Shown here: positions 23,803-32,446 of the stretch, piece by piece | Layout: each line of letters starts with the position of its first letter | How positions within the stretch are numbered: the stretch's first letter is position 1 | Origin: Anaerolinea thermophila UNI-1 | Lineage (GTDB): Bacteria > Chloroflexota > Anaerolineae > Anaerolineales > Anaerolineaceae | Length of the DNA stretch: 64,000 nucleotides | Direction: 5' to 3' | Assembly: GCF_000199675.1 (NCBI RefSeq) | Contig: NC_014960.1 | Coordinates: 1,674,001-1,738,000 of the forward strand | Notes under the pieces: generated by a model | The model's database searches: none | Told to the model about the DNA's origin: nothing | The model's input: only the letters and a program-made list of their open reading frames with translations | Made by a program: the position numbers and the translations under genes

Positions 23803-25512
23803 ATGTCCATAGATGAGATGAATGCGACTTATTCACATCAAAGCGATACCCATGCTCAGGAAACATCTTCAAACGATTGCCGGATTGACGGGCAGAAGTT
23901 GAAAGAATTGCTTATTGCGGGAATGACTTGGTTAAAAACCAATCAGCAGGTAGTGAATGCTTTGAATGTCTTCCCGGTCCCCGATGGTGATACGGGTACA
24001 AATATGCTGCTGACCATGCAGGCCGCTTACAATGAAGTGGCAAATTCTGGCGAGGGGAATATCGGTAGAATGGCAAAAGCCATTGCCCAAGGGGCACTTA
24101 TGGGGGCGCGGGGAAATTCAGGGGTGATTCTTTCCCAAATCTGGCGCGGTTTTGCCCGTGCTTTGGATAATTTTGATACCATGGACGCCGATCTGTTTGT
24201 AGCAGCAATGCAGGAAGGACAAAATACGGCTTACAAAGGGGTGGTAAGGCCTGTAGAAGGTACAATTTTGACCGTGGCAAAAGATGCTGCCGAAGCCGCC
24301 CGAAAGGCCCGTGAGAAGACAAGCGATTTGAAAGAAATCCTGGCAGCCGTTGTGGATGCTGCTAATGAATCCGTGAAAAAAACCCCTGAGTTGCTTCCCA
24401 TTCTCAAGCAAGCAGGCGTGGTGGATTCTGGAGGAAAAGGGCTGTTTTTCATTTTAGAGGGAATGCTTCGTCACCTGAACGGGCAATCTCTGGAAACGAA
24501 TCTGAATATTGTGCAACCACTTTCTACAATGCAGATCGAACAAACTGTGGAAGAAATTGAGCCAGGTCAAGAAGTTGAAGTGGTGATTGATTTTCGGCCT
24601 CATCAGCCTCTGAACCTGGAACAGTTTTATGCTGATTTGAGTGAAATGGGTACATCCATTCAGGTTGGGGAAGGCGATGGAATGTACCGAATGCATATCC
24701 ATGTCAGCCAGGAACGGCAGTACGACCCTATCCAGTATATCGCGAAGATTGGGGTTTGGAGCAAGATCGCCATGGAAAATCTTCTGGCGCAGATGGAAGA
24801 GCGCTCTTCCACGGCAGTTGAGGCTCCACGTTTAGAATTGGCTTCGGTTCTTCCTGGTCAGGTAGGAGTTGTTGCTGTTTCTCCAGGCCCAGGGATTTCC
24901 CGAGTCTTTGCCAGCTTGGGGGTCTCTGCAATTGTCGAAGGTGGGCAGACGATGAATCCGAGCACGGAGCAAATCCTCAATGCTTTTGAGAATCTGCCAA
25001 CCGATAAAATTATTATTCTACCAAACAATAAAAATATTATCCTGGCGGCTCAAAATGCCGCCAGTGTCACGGTCAAAAAGGTAGAAGTCATTCCCAGTCG
25101 CAGTATCCCTCAAGGGTTAGCAGCAATGTTTCGGTACAATCCTGAGGCGGAGTTAAGCGAGTTGGTGGATGAGATGAAAGAAGCCATTGGAGAAGTTCAC
25201 ACAGGCGAAATTACCACAGCAACCCGCTCTGTAAACCTAAATGGTGTAGATGTTCAGGAAGGTGCGGTAATTGGACTACTGGACGGCACATTGGTAGTAT
25301 CCAGCAACACCCTGGAAGATGCCTGTCTTCAATTGCTTGAAAAGGCTCAGGCAGATGAATACGACCTGATTACCATGTTCTACGGTGAGAATATCAGTCA
25401 CAGCGAAGCCAACCGTATTGCTGATTTGGTCAGGGAAAAATATCCTCAGCAGGAATTAGAACTTAAGGAAGGGGGACAACCCCACTATCAATTTATCATT
25501 GGGATTGAATAA
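23803..25512 (+). CDS. DAK-domain protein, FakA-like fatty acid kinase catalytic subunit
   Basis: A 569-residue protein. The N-terminal DhaL-like ATP-binding domain (about 28-230) has PVPDGDTGTNM (58-68), providing Mg-binding aspartates, and GARGNSGVILSQ. A middle domain and a C-terminal region with VAVSPGPGISRVF and LPNNKNIILAA complete the FakA/YloV architecture. FakA phosphorylates fatty acids bound to a DegV-type carrier (FakB); the next gene encodes a DegV protein, supporting this role. ATG 23803 is the first plausible start; ATG 23818 is close to a GATGAG and is an alternative. Confidence 0.9.
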   Translation: MSIDEMNATYSHQSDTHAQETSSNDCRIDGQKLKELLIAGMTWLKTNQQVVNALNVFPVPDGDTGTNMLLTMQAAYNEVANSGEGNIGRMAKAIAQGALMGARGNSGVILSQIWRGFARALDNFDTMDADLFVAAMQEGQNTAYKGVVRPVEGTILTVAKDAAEAARKAREKTSDLKEILAAVVDAANESVKKTPELLPILKQAGVVDSGGKGLFFILEGMLRHLNGQSLETNLNIVQPLSTMQIEQTVEEIEPGQEVEVVIDFRPHQPLNLEQFYADLSEMGTSIQVGEGDGMYRMHIHVSQERQYDPIQYIAKIGVWSKIAMENLLAQMEERSSTAVEAPRLELASVLPGQVGVVAVSPGPGISRVFASLGVSAIVEGGQTMNPSTEQILNAFENLPTDKIIILPNNKNIILAAQNAASVTVKKVEVIPSRSIPQGLAAMFRYNPEAELSELVDEMKEAIGEVHTGEITTATRSVNLNGVDVQEGAVIGLLDGTLVVSSNTLEDACLQLLEKAQADEYDLITMFYGENISHSEANRIADLVREKYPQQELELKEGGQPHYQFIIGIE

Positions 25513-25518
25513 GAAGGA

Positions 25519-26367
25519 ATGGATAAAGTTTGTATCCTCACTGATGCTGCATCCCAATTTACCCACCCGGGCTTTCCGGGGTATCAGTACGTTTGGATTA
25601 TTCCTTTTGATATTTCTTTGCGAGGGTTATTATATCCAGAAGGGGAAGGAATTCGATGGAATTACCTTCCCCCTTCTACATTGAACGGTATTAAGCCTTG
25701 CTTGAAATCGCCGGATGCCGAAACATTGTATACGCTGTTTCAAAAACATGCCAAAGAGTGTTCTCATATTCTGGCAATTTTTTCCTCTTCAGAGTTGGTT
25801 CCAATTTACAAAGCCGCAGAAGAGGCAGCTCAGGCTGCCAAAAACCTGGTGCCCATTACCCTGATTGACTCCCAAACCATTTCGGTTGGAGTGGGTTTGC
25901 TGGTACAAATGGCGGCCCAGGAAGTTGCCAACGGACAGGATCCCTGGTCTATTGAACAAAAAATCCGGAAGACAATTCCCAAACTCTATACCCTAATCTG
26001 CACGGCTGGGCTTTCTTATTTGCATGAAGCGGGTTTTCTGGAAAAGCCTCAGGCAATCGCTGGGGAAATGCTGAATATGCTACCGGTTTTGTCTTTTGAA
26101 GAGGGTAAAATCACTCCAATTGAAAAAGCCAAAAACGTTCGTGCCGCGCTTGATTTCTTCCAGGAATTTCTGGAGGAATTTGAAGACCTCAAGCATATTG
26201 CAGTAATACAAGGTGTCTCGCCCTTTAATCACGAAACACAGGTCTTAAGAAACTACGTTCATGAAATATATCCGGATGTGCCTTTTAGTGAACATAGCCT
26301 GAATCTTCCTACTGCTATCTTGTTTGGTCCCCGTACGCTAGGTATGGTTATCCTCGAGGGGGAGTAA
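25519..26367 (+). CDS. DegV-family fatty-acid-binding protein (FakB-like)
   Basis: A 282-residue DegV protein: ILTDAASQF at the N-terminus, a lipid-site SSS motif (FSSSELVPIY near 90), LIDSQTISVGVG and the C-terminal EIYPDVPFSEHSL. DegV/FakB proteins hold a single fatty acid and present it to FakA. Direct adjacency (6 nt) to the FakA-like gene suggests a dedicated pair. ATG 25519 abuts an AAGGA that is too close to be ideal, so coupling with the upstream stop codon is likely. Confidence 0.88.
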   Translation: MDKVCILTDAASQFTHPGFPGYQYVWIIPFDISLRGLLYPEGEGIRWNYLPPSTLNGIKPCLKSPDAETLYTLFQKHAKECSHILAIFSSSELVPIYKAAEEAAQAAKNLVPITLIDSQTISVGVGLLVQMAAQEVANGQDPWSIEQKIRKTIPKLYTLICTAGLSYLHEAGFLEKPQAIAGEMLNMLPVLSFEEGKITPIEKAKNVRAALDFFQEFLEEFEDLKHIAVIQGVSPFNHETQVLRNYVHEIYPDVPFSEHSLNLPTAILFGPRTLGMVILEGE

Positions 26368-26374
26368 AGTGCGG

Positions 26375-26380
26375 TAAAAT
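26375..26380 (+). promoter_or_regulatory. Putative -10 element before recG
   Basis: TAAAAT ends 6 nt before ATG 26387. The GGGGGAG at about 26358 is too far away to serve as ribosome-binding site. A leaderless recG transcript is possible alongside read-through from fakA-degV. Confidence 0.3.
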
Positions 26381-26386
26381 ACAAAT

Positions 26387-28837
26387 ATGCTGTCTCCATT
26401 GGAAAAATTAAACAAGTTTTTAGAATTGGAGCGCGAACAAAATTATGAAAATCGCGCGGTCGTTGGTGGTCTGGATAAGGCAGTCCCCTATTGGGAAAAA
26501 GAAGCCCGTGCCTTTCAATTACCTGATGACTTGATCTCGTTTGTTGTAGAAAAACTTCAAGAATATCCCCGGTTGACTCCAGAACAGCGCAGGGAGTGTG
26601 TACACCAAATCTACGCTCAAATTGAGTCCTGCAATGCATCGACAAAACCGATGGTAGCAGAAACAGAGCCTACGCCAGCACAAAGTCGTGGTGTCAAACT
26701 CTCGGAGCGTGCCTCGATTGCAACAGATGCCCCAGTAGAAACAGAGCAACACATTTTGCGTACCCTTCAAACGCCTCTCCATCGTGTAAGTGGGGTTGGT
26801 AAAAAAACTGCTGAAGCCCTGGAGAAACTGGGAATAAACACCCTGCAAGATTTGTTGTATTTCTTCCCTCGTCGCTACGATGATTACAGCCGCCTCAAAC
26901 CCATCAACAAACTGAAATATGGGGATGAAGTTACTGTGCTGGGTGTTGTACAAGCCATCGCATCACGTCAGGTTCGTGATGGAAAATTGCAGTTGATCGA
27001 AGCCATCATTACCGATGGCACAGGCACACTACGGCTTTCCTGGTTCAATAAATTGTGGTATGTGAATCGTTTCCCGAAAGGTACTCAGGTTGCAGTTTCT
27101 GGAAAACTGGATATGTACCTGGGTAAGTTGATCATGAAAGATCCAGAGATTGAAGAAATCGATCGAGAGCAATTACATACCAGTCGCATTGTGCCCGTTT
27201 ATCCACTTACTGCGGATCTCAATCAAAAATCTTTGCGCCGGCTGATGTATAGAACCATCATGCAATGGGCACCTAAAGTCTCTGATTTTCTGCCAGCATC
27301 TGTTCGTTCATCCTTGAAGTTGCTTGAATTGGGCGTTGCCCTTTCGCAAGCCCATTTCCCTGATAGTCAGGATGTTCTGGATCAAGCCCGGTGGCGTCTG
27401 GCTTTTGATGAGATTTTCTTGCTCCAACTGGGGGTTTTACGTCAAAAACATTCCTGGAAATCTTTGCAAGCAAGGGTTTTTGACGTCCCGGATACCTGGC
27501 TGGAGCAGAAGTTGGCACAACTCCCTTATGAGCTAACAAATGCACAAAAACGTGCCGTACAGGAAATCCGGGCGGATTTAGTATCTGGCAAACCTATGGA
27601 TCGCTTACTCCAGGGGGACGTGGGTTCAGGGAAAACCATTGTTGCCGCTCTGGCTATTGGTATGGTCACATATCATGGCGCGCAAGTTGCGGTCATGGCG
27701 CCAACGAGCATTTTAGCCGAACAACATTATCGAAATTTGAGCCGGGTATTAACTCAGTCAGATGAAAGCACTCTACCGATTCTTCAACCCGAACAAATTC
27801 GTTTGCTCACCAGTGATGTCCGTGGAGCAGAAAGAGAAAAGATTCTAAACGACCTGCAGCATGGCTCGGTTAAGTTACTGATCGGTACGCATGCTTTGAT
27901 TGAAGACCCGGTTCAATTCCAGGATTTACAACTGGTGGTCATTGACGAACAACACAGATTTGGTGTGGCACAGCGCGCAGCACTCAGGCAAAAAGGGAAC
28001 AATCCTCACCTGTTGGTGATGACGGCTACTCCAATTCCACGCTCTCTAGCATTGACAATTTATGGCGATCTTGACTTGACGGTAATGGACGAAATGCCAC
28101 CGGGCCGTCAGCCTGTTGAAACCCATGTTCTTCATCCATTGGAACGAGAACGGGCTTATCAATTAATTCGTCATGAAATCAGCAAAGGACACCAGGCATA
28201 TATTATCTATCCGATGGTAGAACAAAACGAAAACGGAGAGCACTTATCGGTAGTTCAGGAATATACACGATTACAACAAGAAATTTTCCCGGAATTTCGT
28301 ATTGGCATGATGCATGGGAAATTAAAGCCCGAAGAAAAAGATGAGGTAATGGCTGGTTTCAGAGATGGGAAATATCACATTCTTGTTTCTACATCGGTCA
28401 TTGAAGTAGGCGTGGATGTTCCTAATGCTACAGTGATGCTCATTGAAGGAGCAAATCGTTTTGGCTTAGCCCAGTTACATCAATTCAGAGGCAGAGTTGG
28501 GAGAGGGTCAGAAAAGTCATATTGTTTGTTGATCCCCGAATCTGACGATGCATTAGAAAATGAACGACTTTCCGTAATGGTTGAAACGAACGATGGTTTT
28601 GTCCTTGCGGAGAAAGATCTCCAGCAGCGTGGACCTGGAGAATTTCTAGGGACTCGCCAGGCAGGGTTCTCTGAGTTAAAAATGGCAAACCTGACCGACG
28701 TGCACATTATTGAAAAGGCGCGTCAGCAAGCACAGTTAATTTTCCAACAAGACCCTGAATTGTCTTTGCCGGAACATACGTTGCTTGCTAAGAAGTTGGG
28801 AGAATTCTGGCGGAATGGTAGAGGAGATATCAGTTAA
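26387..28837 (+). CDS. recG: ATP-dependent DNA helicase RecG
   Basis: An 816-residue SF2 helicase that remodels stalled forks and Holliday junctions. The wedge/OB domain starts near TPLHRVSGVGKKTAEALEKL (about 130), with FFPRRYDDYS after it. Walker A GDVGSGKT is near 408, DEQH near 518, then TATPIPRS and the C-terminal QFRGRVGRG. It is about 120 residues longer than typical RecG because of an N-terminal helical extension (1-125), as found in some Chloroflexota and cyanobacteria. It is followed by coaD after 3 nt. Confidence 0.95.
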   Translation: MLSPLEKLNKFLELEREQNYENRAVVGGLDKAVPYWEKEARAFQLPDDLISFVVEKLQEYPRLTPEQRRECVHQIYAQIESCNASTKPMVAETEPTPAQSRGVKLSERASIATDAPVETEQHILRTLQTPLHRVSGVGKKTAEALEKLGINTLQDLLYFFPRRYDDYSRLKPINKLKYGDEVTVLGVVQAIASRQVRDGKLQLIEAIITDGTGTLRLSWFNKLWYVNRFPKGTQVAVSGKLDMYLGKLIMKDPEIEEIDREQLHTSRIVPVYPLTADLNQKSLRRLMYRTIMQWAPKVSDFLPASVRSSLKLLELGVALSQAHFPDSQDVLDQARWRLAFDEIFLLQLGVLRQKHSWKSLQARVFDVPDTWLEQKLAQLPYELTNAQKRAVQEIRADLVSGKPMDRLLQGDVGSGKTIVAALAIGMVTYHGAQVAVMAPTSILAEQHYRNLSRVLTQSDESTLPILQPEQIRLLTSDVRGAEREKILNDLQHGSVKLLIGTHALIEDPVQFQDLQLVVIDEQHRFGVAQRAALRQKGNNPHLLVMTATPIPRSLALTIYGDLDLTVMDEMPPGRQPVETHVLHPLERERAYQLIRHEISKGHQAYIIYPMVEQNENGEHLSVVQEYTRLQQEIFPEFRIGMMHGKLKPEEKDEVMAGFRDGKYHILVSTSVIEVGVDVPNATVMLIEGANRFGLAQLHQFRGRVGRGSEKSYCLLIPESDDALENERLSVMVETNDGFVLAEKDLQQRGPGEFLGTRQAGFSELKMANLTDVHIIEKARQQAQLIFQQDPELSLPEHTLLAKKLGEFWRNGRGDIS

Positions 28838-28840
28838 CCT

Positions 28841-29356
28841 ATGGTACGCGCCTTCTTTCCTGGAACTTTCGACCCGATCCATTATGGGCACATGAATATT
28901 GCTTTACGTGCCTCAAATCTTTTTGATGAGTTAATTGTTGCTGTGTATGATCGCCCATTGAAAAATTTGTTATTTAGCCCAGAAGAACGAATGGAACTGG
29001 TTAAGCAAGCATTTTTCGGGCAGGAAAAGATTCGTGTAATAGGGTATCGCGGATTAACCGTAGATGCGTGTCGGGAAAATGGTGCACAGGTAATTGTAAG
29101 GGGTTTGCGGGTTTTCTCTGACTTTGAGTACGAATTTCGTATGGCACTTGCCAATCACCGCCTTGCCCCCGATATCGAGGTTATTGCTCTCATTACAAAT
29201 GAGGAACATACCTTTCTCTCTTCAAGCACAGTGAGAGAAATAGCCGCGTTGGGGGGAGATATTTCCAGTATGGTACCACCTCACGTGGAGATTGCTTTGA
29301 AAGACAAATTAAAACAAACCCCTTCTTTGCAATTACCCATGCCTGTAAGGGATTAG
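28841..29356 (+). CDS. coaD: Phosphopantetheine adenylyltransferase
   Basis: A 171-residue nucleotidyltransferase with GTFDPIHYGH at 8-17 and the SSSTVRE motif at 127-133. It transfers AMP from ATP to 4'-phosphopantetheine, the penultimate step of coenzyme A synthesis. The start follows the recG stop by 3 nt. GGAG lies 16 nt upstream, too far to be strong, so translation is probably coupled to recG. Confidence 0.96.
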   Translation: MVRAFFPGTFDPIHYGHMNIALRASNLFDELIVAVYDRPLKNLLFSPEERMELVKQAFFGQEKIRVIGYRGLTVDACRENGAQVIVRGLRVFSDFEYEFRMALANHRLAPDIEVIALITNEEHTFLSSSTVREIAALGGDISSMVPPHVEIALKDKLKQTPSLQLPMPVRD

Positions 29357-29426
29357 AGGAAAATTACATATAATATCGGTATGAAACTTGCATCGGATAG
29401 ATCGTAAAAGGTCACGGAGGAAATAA

Positions 29427-29888
29427 ATGGATATCCTGCACCTGGTAGATCGGCTCGAAGAACTGTTTAACGAAAGTCGTCCTTTTCCTCTAACCCACAG
29501 TGTACTGGTTAATGAGGATCGAATGCTGGACATCATTGACCAAATGCGTGTCTCCATTCCGGAAGAAATCAAAAAAGCCCAGCAGATTCTTGCTCAGAGA
29601 GACCGCATTCTGGCACAGGCGCAGGAAGAAGCCAATCGCACAATTGCCCTGGCTCGCGAAAAAAGTGAACAACTGGTATCCAGAGATTCTATCGTGGCAG
29701 AAGCCCAAGCAAGAGCAGAGCAAATTATTCAACAAGCCCATGTGGATGCAGCCAATATCCGCAAAGAGGCGGATGACTATGTTTTGGAGTCGCTAACACG
29801 CTTGGAAGCTGAATTAGAACGGATTTTGACACAAGTACGAAATGGTGTGCGCACCCTGCAAAGCGAGCGGCGCTCTCCAGAAGAATAA
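29427..29888 (+). CDS. Coiled-coil protein of unknown function downstream of coaD
   Basis: A 153-residue, almost wholly helical, charged protein. Residues 35-140 form heptad-rich helix with many Ala, Gln, Glu and Arg (repeated AQAQEEA- and AEAQARAEQI-type segments). This recalls the stator stalk of ATP synthase b subunits or DivIVA-like proteins, but the membrane helix of b is absent. Homologues often sit next to coaD. ATG 29427 has GGAGGAAATAA upstream. A consensus TATAAT at 29369 could drive it separately from coaD. Confidence 0.8.
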   Translation: MDILHLVDRLEELFNESRPFPLTHSVLVNEDRMLDIIDQMRVSIPEEIKKAQQILAQRDRILAQAQEEANRTIALAREKSEQLVSRDSIVAEAQARAEQIIQQAHVDAANIRKEADDYVLESLTRLEAELERILTQVRNGVRTLQSERRSPEE

Positions 29889-29905
29889 CCAGTTTGGTAT
29901 TCATA

Positions 29906-29947
29906 GAAAAACGGGACTGTCCGATTCAGTTCAGACAGTCCCGTTTT
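29906..29947. terminator. Strong bidirectional terminator between coiled-coil gene and lon
   Basis: CGGGACTGTC (29911-29920) pairs with GACAGTCCCG (29933-29942), extended by five A and five or more T. It follows the coiled-coil stop by 18 nt and the lon stop (29949) directly, so it can end both transcripts. Confidence 0.9.
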
Positions 29948-29948
29948 T

Positions 29949-31457
29949 TTACTCCTCTTCTTCCTCGTTTTTCTCTTCTTTCTTTGCCTTCCAGCGAGGT
30001 TGCACAGGATTATCACTGGAAGGATGCAAGGCTACTCGGAAGACCTCATCGATGTGAGTTACGAACACAATTTTTAGATCTGAAAGCACTTTTTTAGGAA
30101 CATCTACCAGATCTTTTTTGTTTTTCTCAGGTAGTATCACGGTTTTCAAACCTGCCCGATGAGCAGCAAGGATTTTTTCTCGCACCCCTCCAATAGGAAG
30201 CACTCTTCCCCTCAAGGTAATTTCTCCTGTCATCCCAACTTCCCGGTAGACTTTGCGCTCGGTAAACGCAGAAGCCAGAGCAGTGGCGATAGTAATACCA
30301 GCGCTGGGACCGTCCTTTGGTACGGCTCCCTCAGGAACGTGAATATGGATATCCAAACCTTCAAAAACGGAGGGGTCAAGGTCAAAATCGGAACAGTGGG
30401 CTTTGAGATAAGATAAAGCGGCTTGGGCAGACTCTTGCATAATATCTCCTACCTGCCCGGTAATCTGGAGATTACCTTTTCCTTCCATGATCAGGACTTC
30501 TACAGGCATAATCTCTCCGCCTGTCTCTGTCCATGCCATGGCTGTGGCAACCCCTACTTCATCCTGTCTCTCTGCTTCTGATACAAAGAATTGAGGTGGA
30601 CCTAAAAATTTTTCCACCAGATGAGGGGTCAATTGAGAAGGATATCGCTTTTTCTGAGATTTCAACCTTGCAACCTTACGGCACATTCTTCCAATTTCGC
30701 GTTCCAGGTTCCGAACGCCGGCTTCATATGTGTACTCACGGATAATTCGTCGTATGGCTGCATCTCTGAAGACCACTTCTTTATCCTGCAAGCCGCTTTC
30801 CTCGATTTGACGAGGGATGAGAAATCGTTTGGCAATTTCAACTTTTTCTTCCTCAATGTATCCTGGAAACTCAATCACTTCCATGCGGTCAAGCAATGCT
30901 GGTGGAATTGAAGCCAACGAATTGGCGGTGGTAATAAACATGACTTTGGATAAGTCGTAAGGGATTTCCAGGTAGTGATCCGAAAATGCGTGATTTTGCT
31001 CCGGGTCAAGAACTTCCAGCAGCGCGGCGGCTGGATCACCACGAAAATCGGCGCCTAATTTATCAATTTCATCCAGCATAAACAAAGGATTGATTGTCCC
31101 AGCACGTCGCATCGTTTGTAAAATTCTTCCGGGAAGAGCGCCGATATAGGTCCTGCGATGCCCTCGAATTTCTGCTTCATCCCTCACTCCTCCCAGTGAA
31201 ACCCGCACAAAGTTCCTTCCAAGGGCTTCAGCAATAGAACGGCCCAGGGATGTTTTCCCTGTTCCCGGAGGACCGGAAAAACATAAAATAGGCTGACGCA
31301 GTCTTTTTGGTTGCAGACTCCGAACAGCAATGTACTCAAGAATCCGATCCTTGGCATCTTTTAAGCCAAAATGATAGTGATCTAATACTTTGGCGGCGTG
31401 TTCAACGTCGAGATTATCTTCAGTTTGCTGATGCCAGGGTAATTCTCCAAAATCCAT
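29949..31457 (-). CDS. lon: Lon protease, ATPase and protease part (3' piece of a frame-disrupted gene)
   Basis: A 502-residue frame with the AAA+ module and protease of Lon: Walker A GPPGTGKT at 62-69, Walker B FMLDEIDKLG near 126-135, catalytic Ser385 in KDGPSAG and Lys428 in VREKIL. All active residues are intact. The frame overlaps the N-terminal Lon frame by 76 nt, and homology passes from one to the other near 31440. The ATG at 31457 has no good ribosome-binding site and lies inside the N-terminal frame. The C-terminus ends in a run of glutamates. Whether full Lon is made depends on a frameshift or on sequence error. Confidence 0.85.
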   Translation of the reverse strand: MDFGELPWHQQTEDNLDVEHAAKVLDHYHFGLKDAKDRILEYIAVRSLQPKRLRQPILCFSGPPGTGKTSLGRSIAEALGRNFVRVSLGGVRDEAEIRGHRRTYIGALPGRILQTMRRAGTINPLFMLDEIDKLGADFRGDPAAALLEVLDPEQNHAFSDHYLEIPYDLSKVMFITTANSLASIPPALLDRMEVIEFPGYIEEEKVEIAKRFLIPRQIEESGLQDKEVVFRDAAIRRIIREYTYEAGVRNLEREIGRMCRKVARLKSQKKRYPSQLTPHLVEKFLGPPQFFVSEAERQDEVGVATAMAWTETGGEIMPVEVLIMEGKGNLQITGQVGDIMQESAQAALSYLKAHCSDFDLDPSVFEGLDIHIHVPEGAVPKDGPSAGITIATALASAFTERKVYREVGMTGEITLRGRVLPIGGVREKILAAHRAGLKTVILPEKNKKDLVDVPKKVLSDLKIVFVTHIDEVFRVALHPSSDNPVQPRWKAKKEEKNEEEEE

Positions 31458-32431
31458 TCCACATAGGTTCGAATGATTCCCACCTCAGGCGCCATGGATG
31501 GCATTTGAGCAAGACGCTCTACTTCTTTCTCGGCAACTTTGCGCGCCTCCTCGGGTAAACCTGCTTTTTCAATGCGCTCACGTAATTCCGCAATATCCCG
31601 CATCCAGATATCGCCTTCACCCAGTTCCGTCTGGATGGCTTTCATCTGCTCACGGAGATAAAATTCCCTTTGGCTTCTGTCGACCTCATTTTGAACTTTG
31701 CTCTGGATTTCGTCTTCAAGCTGTAAGACGTCCAGTTCCTGTGCCAGCAACCAGTTAAGGCGCTTCAATCTTTCCTTGGGATCAGCCAGCAACAAGAGGG
31801 TTTGCCTTTCCTTGAGTGGGAAGGAAATGGCAGTAGCAATCATATCTGCAAGCCACCCTGGTTCAGGGATGTTCAGTGAATAAATATGGGCTTCATCAGG
31901 GAGACTGCGATCCAGTTGAACACATTTTTCAAACAAATCTCTGGAGGTACGCATTAAAGCGTCAATTTCGCGGTTGACTTCGATAGACTCGTAAATTGGA
32001 CGTGCCCGAACCCGCAGGTAGGGATCGTCCTGTACGATTTCAACAATCTCCACCCGCCGTCTTCCCTGAATTAATGCAGAACTTTTTCCATCTGAAAGGG
32101 AAAGCAATCTACCGACCGCAATCTCCACGCCGATAGGGAGAAAATCTTCCAGCGTAGGAACTTCAGCATCCGGATTTTGAAGGAACATGGCGATCATTGT
32201 TTCATCGTTAGCCTGAGCGTCTAATACCGCAACCATGTTGGGACCCGGAAGAATGAACACCGGAGAGATCATTCGGGGGAAGATCACCATGTCCTGCATG
32301 ATGAAAGCGGAACACTCAATTAGCCCTTCATCATCAGGTTCTGCGTCAGGGATATTGTAGAGTTCTTCTGTCCGTTGATGTAAATGGTTTGCAAATTCTT
32401 CTGCGTCTGAATCGGACCAATTTTCTTTCAT
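31382..32431 (-). CDS. lon: Lon protease, N-terminal substrate-binding part (5' piece)
   Basis: A 349-residue frame containing the Lon N-terminal domain (about 42-235, beginning CSAFIMQDMVIFPRMISPVF) and the coiled-coil that leads into the AAA+ module (RSQREFYLREQMKAIQTELG near 255). After RTYVEWILE the expected LPW motif is found in another frame; this frame instead runs on for about 24 unrelated residues to a TAG. Relative to ordinary Lon spacing (W, four residues, PW) the sequence carries two extra bases near 31440. ATG 32431 has GGGGAAG upstream. It follows folC by 15 nt. Confidence 0.85.
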   Translation of the reverse strand: MKENWSDSDAEEFANHLHQRTEELYNIPDAEPDDEGLIECSAFIMQDMVIFPRMISPVFILPGPNMVAVLDAQANDETMIAMFLQNPDAEVPTLEDFLPIGVEIAVGRLLSLSDGKSSALIQGRRRVEIVEIVQDDPYLRVRARPIYESIEVNREIDALMRTSRDLFEKCVQLDRSLPDEAHIYSLNIPEPGWLADMIATAISFPLKERQTLLLLADPKERLKRLNWLLAQELDVLQLEDEIQSKVQNEVDRSQREFYLREQMKAIQTELGEGDIWMRDIAELRERIEKAGLPEEARKVAEKEVERLAQMPSMAPEVGIIRTYVEWILENYPGISKLKIISTLNTPPKY

Positions 32432-32446
32432 AACTTCCCCAGTTCA

